Positions 1 through 9,929 of a stretch of DNA of 64,000 nucleotides are shown here, one piece after another; position 1 is the stretch's first letter, and each line of letters begins with the position of its first letter. The DNA lies in the NCBI RefSeq assembly GCF_018320785.1, contig NC_054868.1:48057874-48121873 (forward strand), read 5' to 3'. Position numbers and translations under genes: made by a program. Under the pieces are notes generated by a model. The model searched no databases, was not told the DNA's origin, and saw nothing but the letters and a program-made list of their open reading frames with translations. The DNA comes from Cheilinus undulatus. Its lineage: Eukaryota > Chordata > Actinopteri > Labriformes > Labridae.

Positions 1-448
1 TGATGGCCCACAATGCAAGGATAACCACCACTGTGTTTCTAATGGTGACGACAGAAGCATGCCTCAGAGGGTAGCACACAGCCACGTACCTCTCCAAAGA
101 CATCACGACCAGATTGAGGGGAGAGATTTCTTCTGTGAGCACACCAAGCATACTGAGAACACCACACACAGGATACGTCAGCCGCATTCTACTGTTAGAG
201 AGTAAGAACATTGACTGACTCAGTACCAGCATAACAGTGTCTGCAAAGAGGAGGTTATACAGAAGAATGTACCGAGAAGTTTCACAGAACACAGTTTTAC
301 TCCTCAGGATGAACAGCATGGTAAAATTGATGAAGAGGAACACACAGCATGGCAAAGTAGTCACAACAGAAACCATCACTCTTTCCATTAAACCCTGCAA
401 CTGCTGTTCAGCTGTGGAGTTGGTCAGTGATCCAGGTGCATGTGACAT
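1..448 (-). CDS. Odorant receptor, OR131-2-like group, 5' part (runs off window)
   Basis: The minus strand has an ATG at 448-446 followed by 149 open codons to the window edge. The protein is a class A G-protein-coupled receptor fragment. It has a short N-terminus with an N-glycosylation site (N-S-T at residues 10-12), hydrophobic segments at about 25-48 (TM1), 58-83 (TM2) and 93-118 (TM3), the start of TM4 at about 137, and the TM3 end motif MSLERYVAVCYPLRH at 116-130. The ERYVAVCYPLRH form, with Y-P-V-C before TM3, is typical of the fish 'odorant receptor 131-2-like' genes, which I know as intronless tandem clusters; the single open exon fits. Expected role: odorant detection at the surface of olfactory neurons. 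No stop or frameshift occurs in the visible part, so it may be functional, but TM4-TM7 lie outside the window. Confidence 0.9.
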   Translation of the reverse strand, partial: MSHAPGSLTNSTAEQQLQGLMERVMVSVVTTLPCCVFLFINFTMLFILRSKTVFCETSRYILLYNLLFADTVMLVLSQSMFLLSNSRMRLTYPVCGVLSMLGVLTEEISPLNLVVMSLERYVAVCYPLRHASVVTIRNTVVVILALWAI

Positions 449-872
449 TTAGTAAAAGCAAGTAAGTCAAAATTTCACACAAGTCATTATTTCACACAGT
501 TTCCCCCAACATTACTGTCTTCCACTTCACACAGATCCTTGTTAAGTCAACATACTGAATCTAAAATCATGCAGATAAGTTTCACCTTTCAGCTCTTTGG
601 CAGGCTTGGCTTCTTTCTCTACAGAATCAGAGCGATCTGCAGGGCTCATCAGTCCTCACATGCTGGATATAATCTTTGTCTTAACACCCATTTCACATGA
701 CATCATCACATGTTCATTGCTTAGAATTACATCATCTCTTTCTCTCTTGATGTTTTTAATTCCCTGCTGATGTTATCCCACCATGGACATGAGAAAAGAG
801 AAAGTTTATCTCCAACTTTATGGGAACATTTTCTGTAACCTCACCAGCAATAGCCAGGGCCAGAGACATTAC
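449..872. other. Upstream region of the odorant receptor, no gene seen
   Basis: AT-rich sequence 5' of the receptor start on the minus strand. I see no exon, repeat family or clear core promoter. The next identifiable sequence is the Tc1 terminal repeat starting near 873. Confidence 0.4.
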
Positions 873-1834
873 ATGTGCATCTAAAAAATTCAAATATCAC
901 GAAAAAGTTACGTTTCTCCTGTGATGTAGTTCTATAAATGAAACGTCTGTATATTTTTTATTCATCTCACACAAAGTGAAATATTCCAAGACTTGTTTTG
1001 TTTTATACTTGATGATTACAGCTTTCAGCTCATGAAAATCAAAAATCCACTATCTCAAAATATTAGAATATCACAAAACATCTAGTCAGGTATGGGAGCA
1101 TATGATGGTTTGGCGTTTGGCCCTGTTCTGCTCAGGCCTCCTGATGGCCATTGTCCAGATCTGCACCAGGCCCATGCCCCATCTCTCCAGCTATCCTCCC
1201 AGCTGCACCCTCCACGATGCACCCACAGTCACCCCCTGGTGTCTGGACCAGCCTCCCTGGTCCTGGGCCCCAGTATGCAGTGAGCTGGATCTGCTGGAAA
1301 AGGAAATCAGAATCTCCATAAAGCCTCTCAACAGATGGAAGCATGAAGGGCTCTAAATCTCCTGGTCGACGGCTGACAGCGTTGACTGGAGTGGACCACC
1401 ACCAGCAGATGACATTGCACCCCAAACCATCATTGACTGTGGGTGGAATACGTGAGTCATTTTATCTTTAAGATGCTTATTTGACCTAAAAAGACCAGAA
1501 ATGTTTAAACAGGGCTTTCAAAAAGTAAAAAGTTTCAACTGGATTGATCTAAGAATATCTGTAGTCAATCATGATTAGCCACACTGACTGGAGTGGCTTG
1601 ACATGAGAGATGCCACATTTGTAGCCCATGTCTAGGATTCGTCTGTGCCTAGTAGCTCTTGATGCGCTGACTCCAGCCTCAGTCCACTCCTTGTGAAGCC
1701 AGGCTGTGGTTATCCCTTATGCTGGTGCACCAATTCCTACCACACTTTTTCCTTCCACTCAACTTTCTATGAATATGCTTTGATACAGACTCTAAAAACA
1801 GCCTGCCCTCCCAGCAGTGACCTTCTGTGGCTTA

Positions 1835-3327
1835 TAGGGGTGTGATGAGATCAAAACGCCACGAGATTTCTCGTCGCAGAAAAATCAATCTCACGAGATC
1901 AATATTGCGCAGACAGTAGGAGCAGCAGCTGTCCTTACAGAATAAAATACCACACTGTAAGTTAAAATAGATCACAAAGATGCCCTGGACTCTTTAAAAC
2001 TGTCCGTGAAAGAGCCTATTAAGAAACGGAGCTGATCCGTGATCCATTAAGACGACCGCTCCACCCATCCTCACCATGCGCTACATGGGGCCGCCGCGCA
2101 TGGTCCGCCTATGCATAATGAGTTCATCATAACAGTCCGAATTGATGAGATTCTGCTGCTGGTAACTTGTGCAGTTTCCCTGAGGAGAATACAGCGTTCA
2201 TTTAGCTCGTGTATGCGTGCAGATTCGCTTGTAGTGCCCCTATTTGTGACTTTGTAACGTTGAGTCGCGGCTTCGTCATGTCTCCTCCAAGTCTCAACGT
2301 CTGTCAGTCACACATCCATTAACTGTTGGCTGCACTGTCATCAATCAGAGCTTAACATGAGTAGGTGCAGTAAACTTAGCAAAACAAACTCTGTTTGAGT
2401 GCCATAGAGTCCAATGTTAGCTCCAAAAAGGGAAGTTCTAGCTCCAGTTAAACGCGCCCTGTTTGTCTGACCGCAAACAGAGCAGAGACACACATTCACC
2501 CACCAATGCACACACATTAATACACACATCTGACAAATCTGTGCGTGGTGTCCAACACAGTCAAAGCTGATATGTGATAAAAAGACCACAAAACAATACA
2601 ATAATCTATTTCTCTAAATTACAGTAAACGTGTTATTGACAGAAATATTTCTGAGTGTTTTAAATATGGATGTACCTAAAGAGGATGAAAAATAGTTTGA
2701 TTTTACTGATTCAGCTCTTTATTTCAGTCTGTAAACAGTGCTTAAAGTACTTTCAAAATAATCTAAATGCTTTCATTATATATAATTAAATATAGTTATT
2801 GTAATTGTAGCAATGAGTGCATAGTGTAGTAAATTAACAATTCTGTAGACTGTTAAAATGAAAGGTTTGATTTGCAGAACATTAAAATATACAGTTTGAG
2901 GCGCGCCGGTGGTCGAGTGGTTAAGGCGCACGCCATATACGCAGGCGACCCGGGTTCAAATCCGGCCCGTGGCACTATTTCCTGCATGTCTCTCCCCGCT
3001 CTCCTCCCTGTTTCCAACTCTATGCAAAAAAGGCCAAAAATAAATCTTTAAAAAAAAAATATATATATACAGTTTGAGTCAGAGTTAGACAAGACATACT
3101 TTTTGGAAGCATTGATAGCCTGTTCAGTACAACAGGAGTTAGTTTAAACATTTTGAATATACATGAATGCTTCGCAATTATCACTTTCAGTTGTATAAAG
3201 GACATATCATCCACCCATGTATTTTTTTTCAAAATTAAAGGTGTAAAATCTCGTCTCGTCTTGTGTCTTGTGGGCCTACATCTTGTCTCGTCTTGTCTTG
3301 TGAGATAAGCGTCTCGTCACACCCCTA
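1835..3327. mobile_element. Non-autonomous hAT-like element inside the Tc1 element
   Basis: The ends are TAGGGGTGTGATGAGA and TCTCGTCACACCCCTA, imperfect inverted repeats. Flanks are GTGGCTTA (1827-1834) and CTGGCTTA (3328-3335), an 8-base target duplication with one mismatch, as expected for hAT elements. Joining the flanks restores the Tc1 sequence seen in the other copies in this window (CTTCTGTGGCTTACCCTCC at 5304-5322 rc and 41546-41564). No transposase is recognisable inside. A SINE sits at 2901-3064. Confidence 0.85.
2901..3064 (+). repeat. tRNA-headed SINE (family 1) nested in the hAT element
   Basis: The head has RNA polymerase III box A-like (GGTCGAGTGGTTAAGGC) and box B-like (GGTTCAAATCC) sequences. 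Then comes the family body (CTGCATGTCTCTCCCCGCTC) and an A/T-rich tail ending in poly-A. The flanking target duplication ATATACAGTTTGAG is perfect (2887-2900 and 3065-3078), which indicates a fairly recent insertion by LINE machinery. Confidence 0.92.
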
Positions 3328-3672
3328 CTGGCTTACCCTCCTTGTGGAGGATGGCGATGACTGTCTTCTGTACATCTGTCAAGTCAGCAGTCTTCCCCAT
3401 GATTGTGGTTGTGTGTACTGAACCAGGGTGAGGGAATAAAGGGTTAGGGATCTTTTGCAAATCAGACTTCCATAATATACAAAGATTTTGACAGCAGATT
3501 TATTTTTTATTGTTGTGAGCTGTAAGTTGTAATCATTAAGATTTAAACAAAATAGTCTTAGAATATTTCACTTTGTATGAGACGAATCTAGAATTTTTAA
3601 AAGTTTAAGTTTCTGAAGAAAATTGTATGGAAAAATGGCGTGATATTCTAGTTTATTGAGATACACCTGTAT

Positions 3673-4490
3673 GTTCATGTTGCCTGTCTATGCAGGTCAT
3701 TCTTCTGATGCAATGTCTCAGGAATGCATTGAGAGATTTCAAACTTAAGCTTTCAAGCTTAAGTGTCCATGGTGATTGAAGGATGAACTGATTTGACTTT
3801 GGAGTTCATGTTCATCCCTTACTTGTGGGCAACAGGCAACATGGTTGAAACAAGACTAGGTTAAAAACTAGTATATGTCTGACTGCAACTATCTGGGATG
3901 TCTGTTGAAATGCCTGACTGAACTGTGTGATCTGGCAGAGTGATTTTTTGTTGGGGTGTGTATTTGTGCTGCCCCTTATGTCTGTGGGTTGAGAATGGAA
4001 GGAACCCGAAAGTTTAAAACATAAAGCCCTTTTGGTATGAAACAGCAAACCTGACACGCCAGATTGACTCATGACCATTACATGAACATTTCACATATAT
4101 CTGGGAGAACTAATAAAATAAATAACACTGCTTTGTCAAAATATTTCCCAAATAATTCAAACTCTAAACAGCGCATGAGGACAATAAATAAACCATAAAC
4201 CTGAAAGAATGACTACATTTTGCACAATGTTTTGTATAAAAGCTACGTTAGACAACCTGGTACCGTCCTTGTTTATACAGAATTTATTGTTACTGGTGAC
4301 TCAAATTTATATCCATTTTCTCTTCTCTTTCTCCCTTTCTCTCTGTGGAGACTGAATGATAAAAGGAGCCCAGAGCAATGTCCTGCTCTTCTTGTACCGC
4401 ATCTGATTGGCTACAGAGAAACACATGCTCCTACACAGACACATCGTGTCAACCACAGCGCTAATGTTGTTATGAGAATGGTGAGGAGAA
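3673..4490. other. Intergenic, nothing recognised
   Basis: AT-rich unique-looking sequence. The only longer frame, about 130 codons at 4220-4612, has no family signature and runs into a repeat, so I do not call it a gene. Confidence 0.4.
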
Positions 4491-4499
4491 AATATCCTC

Positions 4500-4965
4500 C
4501 CTTTATTCTGTGCTCCTTTGTGTGGGGATGGGACAACTTCTCTTCCAAGACAAACTTTTGGTGTGGATCTCTGCTCTGGTTTCATCAAGAAATGTTGTCC
4601 AGCTCTGAGTAAACCAGCATTCCTACAGCAACATCCAAGCTAACAGCTAACGTGGCAGCAGGCCCTGGACATACCAGACAAGCCGACTATAATGATCGGA
4701 AACTCATACCAAAACAGACTGGGAGTAGAGCGAAAACATCTTTTCTGTCACGGAAAGCTATCAGTGTTGCTCTCTGTGCTTGTTTTTAATAAAGACACAT
4801 TGTCCAGTTCAGACAAAACTGCTAGTAACCCTTTCCCACTTAACTATCACATACTCATGCTGAAGCAGGTCAGCAGAAGAGTGAAAACATCTTTCCCATG
4901 AAAAGCTTTTAGGGTTGTTTTTGTTCTTTATTTCATATAGAGATGTGGTCCATTTCTAGTAAGAA
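4500..4965 (-). repeat. Interspersed repeat with internal tandem units (same family as 20455-21210)
   Basis: The stretch contains two diverged tandem units, each with a GTGAAAACATCTTT..AAAGCTTT block followed by a 'AAAGA.ACATTGTCCAGTTC.GA.AAAACTGC'-type block (about 4690-4830 and 4870-4960). The same blocks occur in the opposite orientation at 20640-21000, so this is an interspersed element and not a local duplication. I read it as a MITE with an internal minisatellite. Boundaries are approximate. Confidence 0.6.
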
Positions 4966-5239
4966 GGACACAATGCTAAAGCTTTAAGCAATCATTATAT
5001 AGACTCATTACACATAGAGTGAAATATTTCAAGCCTTTATTTCTTGAAATGTTGATGATCATGGCTTACAGATAAGAAAACCCAAAATTCAGTGTCTCAA
5101 AAAATTAGAATATTGTGAAAAAGTTCAATATTGAAAGTCATGGTGTCACACCTTAATCAGCTAATTAACTCCAAACACCTGCAAAGGTTTCCTGAGCCTT
5201 TAAATGGTCTCTCAGTCTGGGTCAGAAGGCTACACAATC

Positions 5240-6354
5240 ATGGGGAGGACTGCAGACTTGACAGATGTCCAGAAGACAGTCATTGACACCCTCCACAAGG
5301 AGGGTAAGCCACAAAAGGTCATTGCTAAAGAAGCTGGTTTGAGTGCTGTATGGCAGTCTGAACAAACTGGTTAAAAAAGCTGGCTCTGTGGTCAGAATCA
5401 AATTGAACTCATTGGAGGATGAGGTGGAGAGACGCACACTGAGCAAGGTGGAGGCCATTCTGAGAAACATGGATCATCCACTTCATATCTCCCTCAGTGA
5501 GCAAAGAAACAACGGTGGTGGACGGCTTCTTTCCCTGCGCTGCAGGAAAAAAAGATTTAGAAAATCTATATAATTCTAAAGTAAACAGATGAGACTCCCA
5601 GACGATTGAATTTTCCTTCGGGGATAAATAAAGTTCTTTTATTGTATTGTATTGTATTGTATTGTATCCAAGCATATTCATAGAAAGTTGAGTGGAAGGA
5701 AAAAGTGTGGTAGGAAAACGTGAACCAACATAACCGCAGCCTGGAGAGGGCTGTCAAGCAAAATCCATTCAAGAATTTGGGGGAGGTTCACAAGGAGTGG
5801 ACTGAGGCTGGAGTCAGCGCATCAAGAGCCACTACGCACAGACAAATCCTAGACATGGGCTACAAATGTGGCATTCCTCGTGTCAATCCACTCCTGAACC
5901 AGAGACAACATCAGAAGCGCCTTACCTGGGCTGTGGAGAAAAAGAACTGGACTGTTGCTCAGTGGTCCAAAGTTCTCTTTTCAGATGAAAGTCAATTTTG
6001 CATATCATTTGGAAATCAAGGTCCCAGAGTCTGGAGGAAGAGTGGAGAGGCACAGAATCCACATTACGTCGAGTCTAGTGTGAAGTTTCCACAGTCGGTG
6101 AGGATTTGGGCTGCCATGGTACCTGCTGGTGTTGGTCCACTGTGTTTTCTGAAGTCCACAGTCAATGCAGCCATCTACCAGGACATTTTAGAGACCTTCA
6201 TGCTTCCTTCTGCTGACAACAAGATGACCTGAAGGCCGCTATCAAAGCAACCTGGGCTTCCATTACACCTGAGCAGTGCCACAGGCTGATCGCCTCCATG
6301 CCACGCTGCAATGATGCAGTAAACCATGCAAAAGGAGGCCCAATCAAGTATTGA
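5240..6354 (+). pseudogene. Tc1 transposase relic
   Basis: The ATG at 5240 opens GRTADLTDVQKTV and HKEGKP, the N-terminal DNA-binding helix-turn-helix. The frame stops inside the LINE insertion that begins near 5351. A second open block (5720-6232) carries the middle: GVSASRATTHRQILDMGYKC, LTWAVEKKNWTVAQW and VLFSDESQF, the last containing the first acidic residue of the DDE triad. After LPSADNK the sequence jumps straight to the C-terminal DLKAAIKATWASITPEQCHR part (about 6230-6354). The segment carrying the family's second aspartate and the glutamate is deleted. The protein cannot be active. Confidence 0.88.
5351..5666 (+). repeat. 5'-truncated LINE, reverse-transcriptase C-terminus plus 3' tail, inserted in Tc1
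   Basis: A frame from 5343 to 5573 reads LYGSLNKLVKKAGSVV, then SHPLH-like DHPLHISL and CRKKRFRKSI. This is the pattern at the C-terminus of many fish LINE reverse transcriptases of the Rex1/L2/CR1-like type. It is followed by TTTTCCTTCGGGGATAAATAAAG and an (ATTGT)n microsatellite tail. The Tc1 sequence resumes at CCAAGCATATTCATAG. Joining the two sides gives GAGTGCTGTA/TCCAAGCAT, matching the arrangement in the related copy near 1780. Confidence 0.8.
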
Positions 6355-6852
6355 AGGCATAGAAATGAACATACTTTTCAGAAGCCTGACATTTCCGTAG
6401 AAAATATCCTTTTTTAATTGATCTTATGTAATATTCTATTTTTTTGAGACACTGAATTTTGGGTTTTCTTATCTGTAAGCCATAATCATCAACATTTCAA
6501 GAAATAAAGGCTTGAAATATTTCACTCTGTGTGTAATGAGTCTATATAATATATGGGTTTCACTTTCAGAAACAAGTGACAAGAAATATTGAACTTTTTC
6601 ATGATATTCTAATTTTTTGAGATGCACTAGTATCTGAGGTATGTCCAGCAGTGGAGGCAGCCATTACCGACGACTTTCAGTAAAGGCAAATGCAACTCTG
6701 TATGGTATGACTCTGACAGTACCATTGCTCAGTCAGTCAGACACAGACAGAGCCATCTGTAGGGCTGACCTCAGCGGTCAGCCGAAGAAGCCAATGCAGA
6801 GGTGCAAAAGAACAGACTCTGCAATAACTTTGGTTCTCGACAGGTCTACCCT

Positions 6853-6955
6853 GTGTTTTTTGTTTTTTTTGTGAAATCCCTGAGTTCTCGCTTTTGCCAT
6901 GTCTGTTAAAGCACTTTGTAAACATTTGTTTTTAAAGGTGCTATATAAATAAAGG

Positions 6956-6982
<27 letters not shown>
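6853..6982 (+). repeat. Short retroposon with (ATT)n tail
   Basis: The 130-base segment starts GTGTTTTTTG, contains AAGCACTTTGTAAACATT and GGTGCTATATAAATAAAGG (a tail common to fish L2/CR1-type LINEs and their SINEs), and ends in (ATT)n. It is flanked by TACCCT on both sides (6847-6852, 6983-6988). The uninterrupted site is present in the sister copy at 10030-10035. Confidence 0.85.
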
Positions 6983-6986
<4 letters not shown>

Positions 6987-7318
6987 CTCAGAACCCACCA
7001 GTTTCCTCAGTGGAAAATCGTAACCCAACATTTTAAAAAGAAAAAAAATACAGCACATGTATATATAATTAATAATATTGCAGTTTGGATCTTGGATGAA
7101 ACAAAATATATGACTGAAAAAACAGACGGGACAAAACTAACATGTTTTACACCATATTTCCCTATGATTGCATGTAATTCTTTGCAAAATTACATTGTTA
7201 TCATGAGAAAAGTGGCTTTGTTACTGCATGACAAGAAGATAAATGAGTTGAAATACTGAGAAAACATTTAAATCGACCCATTATTACAGTAAAACTAAGT
7301 AAAATAAAATGTATGGAT

Positions 7319-8394
7319 TTGTGCTGTTAATTGATTTTAAAAAAATTAATCAAGTTGGTGCGCCGGTAGTCGAGTGGTTAAGGCGCATGCCATATACGCA
7401 GGCGACCCGGGTTCGAATCCGGCCCGTGGCACTATTTCCTGCATGTCTCTCCCCGCTCTCTCCCCTGTTTCCGACTCTATCCACTGTCCTATCAAATAAA
7501 GGCAAAAAGGCCAAAAATAAATCTTTAAAAAAAAAAAATTAATCAAGTTAATCACATCACTATTCTGTGATTAATCATGATTAATCAGAATTTTTTCTAA
7601 ATTAGTTGAGTATATTTTTATGTTTTTATATTTTTAAAGGTTGTTATTGTCAAGTGCTTTATTTTTGTTCTTTTAATTCTATGTACAGCACATTGGTGAT
7701 TCAGTCTGACTCATCTATTGTATATTCTTAAAATATAAACACATATTCACACTGTATTTATTGAAATTTCTCATCAAACTGAATGTTCCCATTTTATGTG
7801 ACATTTGAACACATCATAACATAAAGAATACAGTGGTCTAATTTACTGAGGTTACCTGAACACATAATATTTTCCATCTTCAGCTTGTAAAGTTTGCTAA
7901 TTAACATCAATTTTGCCAATTCCACCACAGATTTCTATACTGGATTAATATGGTTAACAAACAGGACTTGCTCAAAGTTTTGGAGCACTTTTCAGCCTTT
8001 ATCTAAGCAGCTGAATAAGAAAACTGTCGTTGTTGTTGTTAGCATCTTTGCTAACATTAGCAAAGATGTGCTTTGCCTTAAGGTGGAACTTAAGACACGT
8101 TGTGCTTTGGTGTAAAGACAGTTCATCACTGCAGCATGTACCCAGAGTTTTGGTTTTATCTTAACTAAAATTCACCAGAAAATTGCCATTAAGCAGACCT
8201 GGGTCTGTCTCCTCACTCATCACTGCTGGCTGACCCTCTCACTTCTTCAACCCCAGTCACGTAAACATCCGCGGACTATGGGAGCAGGTTGTGGTCAAAC
8301 TTAGTCATGTGATTAAATCGTGTTATTATTTTTCTAACGCATTAAGGTTTCAAGATTAATCACAAGCGTTAACACGTTACTACTAACAGCCCTA
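7319..8394. mobile_element. Non-autonomous hAT-like element
   Basis: The ends are TTGTGCTGTTA and TAACAGCCCTA after allowing for spacing (9 of 11 in inverted comparison). The flanking 8-base duplication is GTATGGAT (7311-7318) and GTATGGGT (8395-8402). The sister copy of the tandem duplication has the single empty site GTATGGAT at 10377-10384. Subterminal blocks of the GATTAATCATGATTAATC type occur at both ends. A SINE is nested at 7357-7537. Confidence 0.85.
7357..7537 (+). repeat. tRNA-headed SINE (family 1)
   Basis: Nearly identical to the SINE at 2901-3064: box A-like TAGTCGAGTGGTTAAGGC, box B GGTTCGAATCC, body, then CCAAAAATAAATC and an A tail. The flanking duplication AATTAATCAAGTT is present on both sides (ending at 7356 and 7549). 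Confidence 0.92.
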
Positions 8395-9272
8395 GTATGG
8401 GTGAATATCTACTAAGAACTGCAGTACTTCATAGCTCTTTTTCAACTTTTTTTTTTCCCAGAGACACATTTGCCATCCAGACACAATCCAGGTCCACAGT
8501 GCAAAGAGGATGGATTAAGTGTAGGGATGCACTATCAACTGATATTGCATATATTTTACATAATTTTGTTACTCTGATAACAACAGATTAAGCAATAAAA
8601 CTCTTTAAAACCAAGGTATGTGGTCAGAACCGCACCAATCCTAGAACAGTGACCAAAAGGCATTTATAGAACCATGAACAAACAAGATTGTTGCATCCCA
8701 CTTGGACATGGTGAGTGTATAATGTTCTTTGATGCTAGACATGATTAGACTCTGAGAATGCATTCATTTCAATTAAAAAAAAATTATCCAACTAAAGTTT
8801 GGGAAAAGTTTTTAACAACTTTTATCTTCAGGCATAAGAAAAAACAACAACTCTCTTCGAATTTTTTTCCACTTGGTACGTTCCTCCAAGACTTTCATCA
8901 TCCCCAGTAATTATGCTTAATTAAGATACCCACAGGAATTATTACCATGGTCAGTATTTACTAACATACTAAAGTTTAAATATTTAATGTGTCTAAACGA
9001 GTTACCAAGAGAGAAGATCAGGTGAGAAAGGTGATCCACCAGGGCTTCCAGCCAAGACGAAAACAACTCTAGTAACACTTTGTACACTTAGGACTGAGCA
9101 AAGAGCATGTGTCATGAAGGAAAAGTTCTACAACATTTGAACCAATGACATGAAACTTAAAGTTATATTATACCAATACATATGTTTTAAATTAACAAAC
9201 ATGTCTGGTGTCTATCTCATTATTTCTTCTGATGCAAGACTTCTGCAATGCCATCATTTTCTTTTATGTTTG

Positions 9273-9929
9273 ACCATCAGAAGAGTTTATCTAACAGCTT
9301 TCTTCCTCTGCCCAATATAAAGAAGTTCTCTCTGAATAAGAGGTTTCCATGATGCAAGCATTAAATTGATACATCCAAACAACTACACAATGGTTTCTCT
9401 AACCCCAGATTTATACTCCTAGATTGCCCTCTCTCATTACTATTATTTTTTTAAACTCTCATTGTTGCAGCTTAAACTTTCTTCCACCTAGTGTTATTTT
9501 GAACTATCAGTGATAGCTAGCACAGCATGTACCGATAAATAGACAAAAAGAGGAAAAGAAAAAAATCTGCAAAATTAAAAGTAAAACAGAAATGAACTGC
9601 CTAGTATCTCCTGACATGAAAGAACAAAAACAACTACTGAGGAAAATGACGCTTATAGATGCTGAGCCAGAGCATGGCGGAACAGGGTATGAAAAGCAGC
9701 AGAGCCTCAATAAACCGATCTCTAATGTTAATACCAGTCCAAAGACCGGTTCACACCACGATTTTACCGGTCCAGGGCTCCGCGGACCGATGCACTTGGA
9801 CCACTGACGTCAAGATCGATTAACTGATCCATATCAGATTATCTTTACACCACTAATAATCACAGAGAAAGAGAGCCAAATCACACACGAGAGAGAAGAG
9901 AGCCAATCTGAAGAACCCTTAAGACACAG
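9273..9929. other. Spacer between the two duplicated copies
   Basis: Mostly unique-looking DNA with no gene. A 66-base piece at 9859-9924 (AATCACAGAGAAAG through GAAGAACCCTTAAG) recurs at 12190-12257, so the duplicated unit or the mobile sequence behind it once extended further. Confidence 0.5.

Larger units (their letters stand above)
873..3672 (-). mobile_element. Tc1-like DNA transposon, degenerate, interrupted by a hAT element
   Basis: Terminal inverted repeats are recognisable at about 873-1090 and 3480-3672; both carry the family's 'ATTAGAATAT..' type ends and the AAGTGAAATATT / AATATTTCACTTT block. On the minus strand the start of the transposase is readable near 3400-3340: an ATG followed by GKTADLTDVQKTV and HKEGKP, the helix-turn-helix region of this fish Tc1 family. 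Parts of the catalytic domain (PFMLPS, ERLYGDSDF) are readable near 1340-1300. The gene has many stops and gaps. The element is cut at 1835 by a hAT insertion; without that insertion it would be about 1.3 kb. It can no longer make transposase. Confidence 0.85.
4997..6631 (+). mobile_element. Tc1-like DNA transposon, interrupted and deleted
   Basis: The right terminal repeat (about 6430-6631) and a truncated left repeat (4997-5130) share the inverted blocks AGACTCATTACACA, GAAATATTTCAAGCC and AAAAATTAGAATATTGTGAA. The outer part of the left repeat, present on the right at 6555-6631, is missing. Between them lies a broken transposase gene on the plus strand, split by a LINE 3' end at about 5351-5666. 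Same family as the elements at 873-3672 and 40435-41640. Confidence 0.9.
6741..9272 (+). repeat. Tandem duplication, copy A (carries two insertions and a deletion)
   Basis: The sequence from CACAGACAGAGCC to TTTTATGTTTGA is repeated at 9930-11392 with high identity over the whole length. Copy A additionally holds a 130-base retro-tail insertion (6853-6982) and a 1076-base hAT element (7319-8394). It lacks about 119 bases present in copy B (10454-10572). No protein frame is shared by the copies. Confidence 0.85.

Noticed and set aside
2905-2975. tRNA gene-like sequence with A and B boxes (also at 7360, 21510, 27890, 51141, 53125)
   Set aside because: Each continues into a shared SINE body and A-rich tail, usually with target duplications. 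The tRNA fold is broken, so these are SINEs and not tRNA genes.
4220-4612. 130-codon plus-strand frame
   Set aside because: No domain, biased composition or splice context. The 3' end overlaps an interspersed repeat, and another frame is open on the opposite strand.
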